A stretch of 64,000 nt of DNA, taken from positions 496,001 to 560,000 of the forward strand of contig NZ_CP134195.1 in NCBI RefSeq assembly GCF_031585635.1. The letters are read 5' to 3'. Within the stretch, counting starts at the first letter, position 1; each line of letters opens with the position of its first letter. This DNA comes from Paraburkholderia sp. FT54. GTDB taxonomy: Bacteria; Pseudomonadota; Gammaproteobacteria; Burkholderiales; Burkholderiaceae. The position numbers and the translations under genes were made by a program. Below the pieces are notes generated by a model. The model was given only the letters and a program-made list of their open reading frames with translations, was not told the origin of the DNA and did no database searches. Of the stretch, positions 17,007-25,800 are shown one piece after another.

Positions 17007-18203
17007 ATGACTAAATTGCTCGAGTTGAATTTAAGAGAGGCACAACTCAAACGCAGGTTGCGCCGACACCTGTCATCTCTCGGATACACGCGCTCGCAGA
17101 ACGGCAATCTCGTCTTGCAGGATGTCGGGAAAGAGACCGTTAGGCAGCTCCATGCGCCTCAGCGCGCGGCCATCTTGAATTCTCAGCGCGAATTTATCTC
17201 CTTAAAGATGCCGTCGTTACAGCAGCACTTCGCGTCCGGCACTCAAGTTGACCCCGCGGGAATTCGCGTAAGGATTGAACGCGTAGATAGCCGCACGTGG
17301 CAGGGCGACCTATTCAGACTCGCGACCCTGACGTGGTCAGTGCCGGTGTCAAACGGATTTGGGCGCCGCCTGCGCTATCTCGTTTGGGACGACTCGAATG
17401 ACAAGCTAATAGGTATCTTCGCGATTGGAGACCCGGTCTTCAACCTATCTGTCCGGGACAACTGCATCGGGTGGTCGGGAGATGACCGGGCCGCGAGGCT
17501 CGTCAATTTGATGGACGCATACGTCCTCGGCGCCGTGCCGCCATATAACATGTTGCTTGGCGGCAAGATGATTGCCTGCCTCATCCGCAGCACAGACGTC
17601 TATAGCGACTTTCAAAACAATTACGGAAATGCAAAAGGCATCATTTCTGGCGAACAGAAGGGCGCCCGCCTCCTCGCAGTGACAACGTCGTCGTCTATGG
17701 GGCGCTCCTCGATATACAACCGCCTGAAGCTGGACGGCGTAACGTACTTTCAGAGCGTCGGTTTCAGCGGTGGTTGGGGGCATTTCCACGTTCCGGACTC
17801 CCTTTTTGCCGATATGCGCGACTACCTGCGCCATTCCGGTGATGCGTCACCGGATATGCATGCTTTCGGACAAGGGCCGAATTGGAGAATCAGAACGTTG
17901 CGCAGCGCGCTGAAAGCGCTGGGTTTCAAAGGTGACCTATTGAAGCACGGCATCCAGCGTGAGGTATTCATATCGCTTTTGGCGGACAACGCGACTAAAA
18001 TACTTTGCAGTGGCAAGGGACGGCCTGATATCAAGCGGTTGTTATCCGTTGACGAAGTCGGAGCGCTTGCCATCGAAAGATGGCTGACACGTCGAGCAGC
18101 CACTCGGCCGGAATACCTTGCTTGGGACGCTGCCCAACTGCCAGAGCTAATCAAAGCCTCATACCGGCAGAGGCAAACGGATATAAGCGCGAGGGCCGCA
18201 TAG
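17007..18203 (+). CDS. druA: Druantia anti-phage system protein DruA (DUF4338)
   Basis: 398 residues. The DUF4338 signature is clear at about 124-200: YLVWDDSNDKLIGIFAIGDP, then FNLSVRDNCIGW, a short RAARLVNLMDAYVLG helix, PPYNMLLGGKMIACL and the following Y-rich segment. This matches the core of DruA proteins, which define Druantia type I. The molecular activity of DruA is not known to me; it belongs to a multi-gene system that blocks phage. It is the first gene of a tight five-gene operon ending in the giant helicase druE; druB starts 44 bases later. No strong Shine-Dalgarno sequence precedes ATG 17007. The gene-free 282 bases upstream hold a possible -10 (TACAAT, 16877-16882) but no convincing -35. 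Confidence 0.85.
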   Translation: MTKLLELNLREAQLKRRLRRHLSSLGYTRSQNGNLVLQDVGKETVRQLHAPQRAAILNSQREFISLKMPSLQQHFASGTQVDPAGIRVRIERVDSRTWQGDLFRLATLTWSVPVSNGFGRRLRYLVWDDSNDKLIGIFAIGDPVFNLSVRDNCIGWSGDDRAARLVNLMDAYVLGAVPPYNMLLGGKMIACLIRSTDVYSDFQNNYGNAKGIISGEQKGARLLAVTTSSSMGRSSIYNRLKLDGVTYFQSVGFSGGWGHFHVPDSLFADMRDYLRHSGDASPDMHAFGQGPNWRIRTLRSALKALGFKGDLLKHGIQREVFISLLADNATKILCSGKGRPDIKRLLSVDEVGALAIERWLTRRAATRPEYLAWDAAQLPELIKASYRQRQTDISARAA

Positions 18204-18247
18204 AAAAAGGGCACCTCGAAACCTGAGAGACCTCCGGGGAGCTGCAA

Positions 18248-19912
18248 TTGGACGCCGCGCTCGATAGCTGGACGCGTAAGCTCGTTAGCGCTTCAAAAGC
18301 GCGAGCCATTCCTTTTGGCGCGTTTATCTGTCCAATATGCTTTGAGACGGTTCATCTGAGAGACGGACCAAAGCGGGTAGCCCATTTTGCGCATAACGTT
18401 GCGCGGGAAGATTGTGAGCTCTCGTTCCAATCGATATACAGAACGGAGACTCAGTACGCAGCACATCTGGACCACGGCAGCCGGGCTGGCGATTTGCAAC
18501 TTGGACTTCGCCTATACCTGAAGTGCCGACCTATGTCTTGGGGCCTCGAGCTTGACCTTGGTGTCAAGGACGTCTCGAAAGGTCACATCTTGATAGATGT
18601 GGGAGGCCGTGAAACGGCTGTTGACCTGACCGGTAACCGACTTTCAAACTACACAGTCGTCGTTGAACCGCAGCAGGCGCCCTATCGCATACTGTCCGTC
18701 TCGCCACCTCATAGCCAGGCGGCCGTATTCGAAGGCAGAAATTGCGACGGTTTGCGTAGAGTGGGGATGACCGCGTTTACTGCTGTCGGGCGAGCCGGAC
18801 ACGCACTTTTTCACCGCGCCGAAAAGATTGACGGTGGCAGGACATACGCCGTCGTTTGGCGAAACGACAAGGCCGCCCAGTTTCCAGTCGATTGGGAATG
18901 TGAAACCTTGGAGACAAGGGGGGATTTCTCCGCGACCCTCGTATTCATCCCCAAGTTCCTGTCGCAGGCAAGTTTGGACTGGATTAAAGCTAATCTACAA
19001 CTCCCTGCTGTACACAAGATTCAAAATATTGTTCAAGTTTGGCCGCCAATATCAAACAGAATAACGAGCCAGTCAATCCAGTCCGTTCGAGATAACGCAA
19101 TTGTCGTTGCGCTGGACGAAATTGACGTTCGCCAGGCAACCAGCGTATTTGTTCGTTGCGACGGTGACGAGCGCGCCGCTGGGGGAATTCCGGGCGCGAG
19201 GACCTTCTTCCGGTATGAACCCGCCGGCAAACCAACGGCCCGCTTCCTGACGCCAAATGGGTCCGGCGCGATGCTCGACGTCGAATTTTCTCTTCCGGCC
19301 GCAACACCCTGGCTCGCTCTGAACGCTGCGGTAGTGCTCAGACTCACTTCCAACGAGGGTATCAGCACGTCAGCACCTTTGCACAGCCGCTATGCAACAC
19401 AGGCGCTCTTGGATATCAGACATGGCTACGCCAAGTTAGATTACGTTTCCATGCCTCGTGCTGCTCAAGGACGGGTACGCGTTGGGCTGGGAGACGCCGC
19501 TATCGAGCACCTCATATGCGCCACGAATAAGAGCGTCGCGGGGACGAAGAACGGATTCCAACCTAGCGACGAAGATGTTGTCCTATTCGTCGATGCGGTC
19601 TGCAAGGCTGATGCAGATGTCGTTGTAGACTTTGGTGCCTTCGGCTATGTTTCGCTGCCGGCGATTTTGAAGGCACTACACCGCAAGGGAGTTACCGGTG
19701 CCGCTGAGCTGCCAGAGCAAGTTCGAGCGTTGTTGAAAAAATACCTTTTTCAGTTCGGTTCGACTTCCGTTTGGCCCCGGCCAGATATGCGAATGTCTGA
19801 TTCCGAACTTATTGGCTTGTTTAACAGTAGTCGTGGGATGAAAGGTAACGCCGCGACAAGGCGATACCTTGAGCGCGAGCTTGCCCGCTATGTTGACGGG
19901 GTTACACAATGA
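18248..19912 (+). CDS. druB: Druantia type I protein DruB
   Basis: 554 residues from TTG 18248, chosen because GGGGAG lies 6 bases upstream; no ATG start fits the N-terminal motif. Residues about 25-65 form a zinc-ribbon-like, CoiA-type module: FICPICFETVHLRDG, RVAHFAHN and a following DCEL cysteine, where CxxC and HxxH-like spacing suggest metal binding. The rest is beta-rich with no recognised catalytic motif. It ends inside the start of druC (ATGA overlap at 19909-19912), which implies translational coupling. The name rests on position between druA and a coiled-coil druC, on length and on the operon order known for Druantia type I. Biochemical role unknown. Confidence 0.75.
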   Translation: MDAALDSWTRKLVSASKARAIPFGAFICPICFETVHLRDGPKRVAHFAHNVAREDCELSFQSIYRTETQYAAHLDHGSRAGDLQLGLRLYLKCRPMSWGLELDLGVKDVSKGHILIDVGGRETAVDLTGNRLSNYTVVVEPQQAPYRILSVSPPHSQAAVFEGRNCDGLRRVGMTAFTAVGRAGHALFHRAEKIDGGRTYAVVWRNDKAAQFPVDWECETLETRGDFSATLVFIPKFLSQASLDWIKANLQLPAVHKIQNIVQVWPPISNRITSQSIQSVRDNAIVVALDEIDVRQATSVFVRCDGDERAAGGIPGARTFFRYEPAGKPTARFLTPNGSGAMLDVEFSLPAATPWLALNAAVVLRLTSNEGISTSAPLHSRYATQALLDIRHGYAKLDYVSMPRAAQGRVRVGLGDAAIEHLICATNKSVAGTKNGFQPSDEDVVLFVDAVCKADADVVVDFGAFGYVSLPAILKALHRKGVTGAAELPEQVRALLKKYLFQFGSTSVWPRPDMRMSDSELIGLFNSSRGMKGNAATRRYLERELARYVDGVTQ

Positions 19913-21831
19913 ATGCGAGAGACCCGAGGGCTCCCTGGACCTATTCTCAGGAGGCCAAGAAGCGGATAGCAGAGCTCGGCAGTAAGCAAATCGCTGGATT
20001 CTTGGCCGAGATTCCTCTTTCTGACAGAAAAACTGCGTATGGCTGCATCAAATCGGTTACCGGGTTTCGCCCGGACTCCGAGTCCGCACTGAAGGAGAAA
20101 GGACGTAGATTCGTCTCCGTACTCACTCAGGTGCCTGACCCAAATTCTAAGTCACACACCGCAGAGTGGACTGCTTTTAGCTTTGCCTGGCTAAGTTGGG
20201 GGAATCATAGATTCCAGTCGCATTTCCCAGGCTCTCCGGACGAACCTATCGTCGACGAACACGAAGCAGTTGCTACTTTCATAAGGAAGCTCGTTCCGGA
20301 ACAAAACTTCACCGTCTGTCGAGAAGATGTTGAGCGGCTTCTGATTTTTAGCGGATTCGCACTGACAGACAGGTCTTCGACTGACCTCAGTTGGATACCG
20401 ACGCGCAGCGCGCTGGACCAGGCAAAGAAGGCGGCAAAGATTCCTGCCGAGGTCGAATCCCTGAAAAAGCAACTAAGGTCCAGCGAGACCGAAATCGCAG
20501 AGTTGCGCGGCACAACCGATGCAATCCGCGCCGAAGCCGAAAGCTTGCAACTTAGGCTCGCTGATTCGTTTGGTCAAATTTCCGAGATGCGGGCCGAGCT
20601 TTCGGCGTTTCAGTTAAGGCAAGACAGTATACAGTCGAGGAATGGTGAGTTGGCGCGGAAATTCGAGCAGGAAGTCCGCAAACTCGAGAACCGGCTGTCG
20701 ATTGCGACAGAAGAACTGAAATCGGGATTTGCACACATCACCGAAGAGACCGGGAACCTAACATCGAACGCCGCGGTGAATCAGGAGGCAACGGAACGAC
20801 TGGAAAAAGTCCTCACGTCGATACAAGAACGTGTCGACATGCCGACTTCGTCTCCGATTAGCGATGCCTTGGTGCCGATTGCCAACAGCTCGAACCGGGT
20901 CCCCGATGTGCAGCTCACACCGCATTCGATTGCGACGGAACCGGCGGATTTGACAGTCACCCCCGTCGTTGACGCAAAGACGGCGCTCAGCGTTATTACG
21001 AGGAATTTATCCGCAATTGGCGTACGCAAGGATGACGCAGGCCTTGTCGCGGCAACTGTGCTGGCCGGTATCGTCGCAGGACAACTTATCCAATTTAAGG
21101 GGGCATTTGCCGAGTTGGTTGTCGAAGCTGTTGCTGCTGCATTGAGTGATAGCCCGATGCTCTCTTGGCGAGTGCCGCTTGGCCTTCAGGACGGTAGCGA
21201 GACCGACTTCGTGCTTTCTCGGATGTCGACTGACCGAATGGCTACAGGCTGCATTGCCGTAATCGGCGCGAATAAGTCCGCGTTCGAAGTGTATGGAGAC
21301 AGGCTAACAAGCGCTGTCGCGAAGATGCAACTTGGTATCAAATGCCCGATATCGAATGTGCCCCTCATGGCGACATTTGTGGGCGGTTCCGGCGTCTTGC
21401 CGCCAGGTCCCGAGTTCTGCTGCCTTGGGCCAAGTATTGATTCCGACGCATTAGTCTGGGGGCGAGCCAACAAGCACGCAACGGTAACAATCGGACGGCT
21501 AAGCTCTGTGTCTTGGGCCGACCTGGTGGAACCAGCGAAGACAGACGAAGATATCGAACATGTCATACGGGCTCTACCGAGTTTCAGCTTCTCCATGAAG
21601 CTTTGGGAGCGCACTGCGCGCAATGCTCTACTTATTCTTCGCAGATTAGACAAACTTGTGGGTGCGGAGCACTCAGCGAATTTCTTGATGCATTGGTTGC
21701 TCCCTTGGGTGCGCGCGAATGGGATGACGATTGAACTATTGCGTGACCTGCTGGCGAAGACTGAAGGCGATTGGCTTGACGAGAACGTTATCGAGCGAAC
21801 ACTCGCAGACGCGACGGACGCGATTCAATGA
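19909..21831 (+). CDS. druC: Druantia type I protein DruC (coiled-coil)
   Basis: 640 residues, starting in a 4-base overlap with druB. Residues about 165-285 are a long coiled coil (EVESLKKQLRSSETEIAELR and continuing heptads to about LENRLSIATEELKSG). The remaining C-terminal 280 residues are globular, with hydrophobic helices such as LVAATVLAGIVAGQLIQF that look buried rather than membrane-spanning. No nuclease or NTPase motif is visible. It ends in another ATGA overlap with druD (21828-21831). Assignment to DruC is by operon position, size and coiled coil; the mechanism is unknown. Confidence 0.72.
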   Translation: MNARDPRAPWTYSQEAKKRIAELGSKQIAGFLAEIPLSDRKTAYGCIKSVTGFRPDSESALKEKGRRFVSVLTQVPDPNSKSHTAEWTAFSFAWLSWGNHRFQSHFPGSPDEPIVDEHEAVATFIRKLVPEQNFTVCREDVERLLIFSGFALTDRSSTDLSWIPTRSALDQAKKAAKIPAEVESLKKQLRSSETEIAELRGTTDAIRAEAESLQLRLADSFGQISEMRAELSAFQLRQDSIQSRNGELARKFEQEVRKLENRLSIATEELKSGFAHITEETGNLTSNAAVNQEATERLEKVLTSIQERVDMPTSSPISDALVPIANSSNRVPDVQLTPHSIATEPADLTVTPVVDAKTALSVITRNLSAIGVRKDDAGLVAATVLAGIVAGQLIQFKGAFAELVVEAVAAALSDSPMLSWRVPLGLQDGSETDFVLSRMSTDRMATGCIAVIGANKSAFEVYGDRLTSAVAKMQLGIKCPISNVPLMATFVGGSGVLPPGPEFCCLGPSIDSDALVWGRANKHATVTIGRLSSVSWADLVEPAKTDEDIEHVIRALPSFSFSMKLWERTARNALLILRRLDKLVGAEHSANFLMHWLLPWVRANGMTIELLRDLLAKTEGDWLDENVIERTLADATDAIQ

Positions 21832-22886
21832 GATTCGAAGCAATCACGTTCGCTTCGCTCTGTGGTTCACTGGAGGCTGAATTTAAGTACAGAGGTGCTC
21901 CAGAAGCAACGAAAGTTGCGCTGATTGCGGAGCATATTCGAGGCGTTGTTGATGGGGCATCAATTGCACACGGGGAGAATGGCCCGGCCGACGTTTCGCC
22001 GCAAAAGTTGGCGATGGAGATTCGGCGCAGGGTAGAGCCTCTCTTTGCAATCACGGACGAAGACGGCCGAGAGTTATTGATTTCAGATGAGATTGACGCG
22101 ATGGTCAGTCTGAACGAGATATGGCGGTCCGTGATGGGGGGATACGCCGCCGCACCTCCAAGGCTCCTCGCTATCGACGAGAAAGCGTCACTTCTCATCG
22201 GAGGCGGCGCAACCCGGCTGATGCCCAAAGATGTGCGCAGAAACATTGAGCAAGCAGGCAGAGCGCGCATCTTGACTATGTCTGACAGTTGCGATTCAGC
22301 GCTAGAGTCCATGCCAGAGCAGACGCTGCAGAGTTGGCTGGGGCTACCTCGGGAAAGTGTCAAAGCGTGGAGCACGGAGTTCATCGACTCGCTAAAGCTC
22401 ACGAGGCCACTCGATGGCGAAGTCGAGAATCTCTTGGTACTGAACGAGCAAGGCTGGATGCCGCTGGCAAAATTTGCGGGCCCGTTCGGGTATCGCCTAG
22501 CCCGGCGCGCCGTATCGTTCTACGGCAACCCATCGTTTCAGTACTACCTCTGCACTTTAAAGGCTGTCTTAAACAAACTCCCCGCCGTTGAGGCTTTAGC
22601 AAGAATCGAAAGGCACGATGCGCGGCGGTTGCAGCCGCTGTTGGTTGGGAGTGAAGGTCAGCGTCCGACTCTGCAATGCGATGTCAGCGGGGCGCATTGC
22701 AGCGTGAAGGTATTCTGGCCATTGCCTGAGCCTGAGAGCAAGCTGCTTTACCTCGGATGGAGGTCGCTGAACTCGGAGCACACTAACCTCTGGCCGCGGA
22801 CGTATTGCTTTTCTTCAAAACTATATCCACTTCTCGCTGGAGCCCTCGAAGTGTTGGGCTACAACGTGAATATCCGGACGAGCTAG
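21828..22886 (+). CDS. druD: Druantia type I protein DruD
   Basis: 352 residues, starting in a 4-base overlap with druC. I see no known motif: the protein is mixed helical in the first two thirds (RGAPEATKVALIAEHIRGVV, VSLNEIWRSVMGGYAA) and beta-rich near the end (HCSVKVFWPLPEPESKLLYL). No membrane segment or signal peptide. It ends four bases before the druE start, so the five genes should be one transcript. The name comes from its place in the operon and its size. Confidence 0.72.
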   Translation: MRFEAITFASLCGSLEAEFKYRGAPEATKVALIAEHIRGVVDGASIAHGENGPADVSPQKLAMEIRRRVEPLFAITDEDGRELLISDEIDAMVSLNEIWRSVMGGYAAAPPRLLAIDEKASLLIGGGATRLMPKDVRRNIEQAGRARILTMSDSCDSALESMPEQTLQSWLGLPRESVKAWSTEFIDSLKLTRPLDGEVENLLVLNEQGWMPLAKFAGPFGYRLARRAVSFYGNPSFQYYLCTLKAVLNKLPAVEALARIERHDARRLQPLLVGSEGQRPTLQCDVSGAHCSVKVFWPLPEPESKLLYLGWRSLNSEHTNLWPRTYCFSSKLYPLLAGALEVLGYNVNIRTS

Positions 22887-22890
22887 TCAA

Positions 22891-25800
22891 ATGCGCGAAG
22901 ACCAAATCGCCTCCGAAGGCGTACATCAAACCGTATCCGGCCTCCATAGCGAACTGAAGCGTTACATTGAGGCGCAATACCACATCAAGGATTTGGCACT
23001 TGTCGCCGAGCGGTCGCTGTTACTCGACCGAGAAACTGTCATAGCTCAGAAAGCATATGTCGAATCAACAGCGGTCTACGCTCAGGGCGAGGCTTACGAC
23101 AAGCTAGCGATACCGCAAGCGGCTAAGGATGCGCTAACCAGGATTTCAAAAATCGATGGTGTCGGTGTATTTCCTCGGCCATATGTGCATCAGTGCAGGG
23201 CCTTAACGGACTTCCTCGGCAACAAACGAACTGACCTTGTCGTGGCAACCGGCACGGGTTCAGGTAAGACCGAGAGCTTTTTGATGCCAATCGTTGGCGC
23301 TCTCGCAATAGAGAACGCAGAGAGGCCAGCTTCAGCAGCAGTGCCTGGCTTTAGAGCGCTTCTGTTGTACCCGATGAATGCACTGGTCAATGACCAAGTT
23401 GCTCGAATTCGACGTTTGATTGGCAATGACGAGGTCAATACGACGATTCGGGGGTCTCGTAAGCGGCCCATCCGTTTCGGAAGCTACACCGGGCGCACTC
23501 CGTACCCGGGAGTCCGAAGCGATGCGAAAGACGCTACGCACATCGCGCCCCTCTTCGATGAATTCTTCAGCAAGCTTGAGGCGGCCCCGGAAGACAAGGC
23601 GAAACTGGAATCTATCGGGAGATGGCCTAGCAAGGACTTGATAGGTTTCTATGGCGAGAGCGCCATCGGCGAGCGAACGATTGCCAGGGGCAAGTCTAAG
23701 GGACAACTGGCACCAGCACCTAACTGGAACCAGCGACTCAAGACTCAGCCGGGCGACCGGGAACTGATGACTCGTGACGAGATGCAGCGGGAATGTCCTG
23801 ACATCCTTGTCACGAACTATTCTATGCTCGAATACATGCTCATGCGGCCTATTGAGCGCACCATCTTCGAGCAGACCGCCGATTGGTTGAAATCCGACGA
23901 GAAAAACGAACTAATCGTGGTTCTCGACGAAGCCCACATGTATCGCGGCGCGGGCGGAGCAGAGGTTGCCTTACTGATTCGGAGACTCGTTGCAAGACTC
24001 GGCGTCAGTCGAAGCCGCGTACGCTTCATCCTGACGAGTGCGAGTTTGGGTAGCGGGGAGAAGGCAATCGAAGAAATTAAGGCGTTTGCTACTGACTTGA
24101 CAGGCGCCCCCGAAGGACACGAGTTCGTTGTCGTTACTGGAGAATTGGAGACACGTCCTGACGCTGCTGCAGCGTCCGCAGACGAAAGTCGCCTCTTGGC
24201 GACATTCGACCAGTCGGCACTCTCTTCATACGCTGTTAAGCCGGAGGGTGCTGCGCTCGCGATTGCAGCCCTCAGTAGGGCTTTCGGGTGGGACATTGCG
24301 CCTTCCGGACCTGACGAGCTGCGTGACTATCTGTTCAAGCACCTCTGGACGTTCGGACCGGCTCAACTCTTAATTTCCCGCGCGTCGGGACGCGCTGCCA
24401 GTCTGTCAGAGTTGACAACTGAAATTTTTCCGAACTGTTCAGCGGCAGAAGCTCAGCCGGCGCTTGATTCACTGCTCGCCCTGTGTGCGTTTGCGCGCCG
24501 AATGAAGGATGGTCGACCTTTACTTCCCGCACGCCTTCATCTTTTCTTCAGAGGGTTGCCGGGCTTGTACGCGTGCGTTGACCCGCAATGCACCCAAAGG
24601 TTGGCCAATAGCGCGCCCACCGTTCTGGGTTCGTTTCACACGAAACCGGCGCTTTCCTGCGGCTGTCAAAATCACGGTCGAGTTTTTGAATATCTGACGC
24701 ATCGCGATTGCGGCGCGTCATTTATTAGAGGTTGGGTCGATTTAAAAAAGAATTTTGTATGGCACGAACCCGACAGGTCGTTGACCCCGGACTCGCAGCG
24801 AAGCTTGTACGAAGTCGAGATGTATGTCGAAGATAAACCGCAGCCCGGTATGAAAGCGGTGCAATACTGGCTGCACATATCGACTGGGCGTCTTGAAGGC
24901 ACGCGACCGGCGACGCTTGACGGATTTCGGTCGGTGTGGCTTCCCGATAAGGACTTGGCAGCGGAAAAGGCGATGACCTTTGACGTTTGCCCCGCATGCT
25001 CGAAAAAGACGAGGTCGTCCAAAGACGACCCGTCAAAGATTATGGACCACGTGACGAAAGGCGAGGCGCCGTTCGCTACTTTGGTTCGAGGGCAGATTCG
25101 GTATCAGCCCGCGTCAAAGGCAAAGGCGGACCGCTTTCCCAATGAGGGGAAGAAAGTTCTCATATTCTCCGATGGCCGGCAGAAGGCAGCACGACTCGCA
25201 CGTGATATGCCACGGGATATGGAGCTAGACCTATTTCGGCAAACCATCGCACTCGCAGTCAAAGAACTGACATCGCTGGAGCGTGAACCTAAGCCAACAA
25301 CCAGCAGCCTCTATCTTGCCTATATAGCGACTCTGGCGGAACGAAAGCTTTCGATGTTCGATACGGAATCGCACACGATTGACCTGCATGTGGACATGTT
25401 CAAGTCGAGTTGCGAAAACTTGGATGATGCCTTTGAAGGCCCGCACGACCCCGGTCAGCCGCCATTTAGATACAAAGTCGCACTATTAAAATTGCTTTGC
25501 GGCTCGTACTACTCGTTATCAGGCACAACTGTAGGCTACGTGGAACCAGGCCGGCACGCGCTGAAGAAACTCGTCACAGCGTTTGCAGAGTTTCACCTGG
25601 CCGAAGAGGACATTCGCGGTCTCGCGGTTGCATGGATAGATGAAATGCTGTCCGAGTTCGCGTTTGACGCAGATATCCCAGAATACGCTAGAACGAAAGC
25701 GTATGGGTTTCCTCGCCCAAGCTGGGGCGGCGGCGGGAAATTCTTCTCACGCTTCAGGTCTAGAATCGTCGCCAACGGAGTATTCACAGAGGCTGCTGTT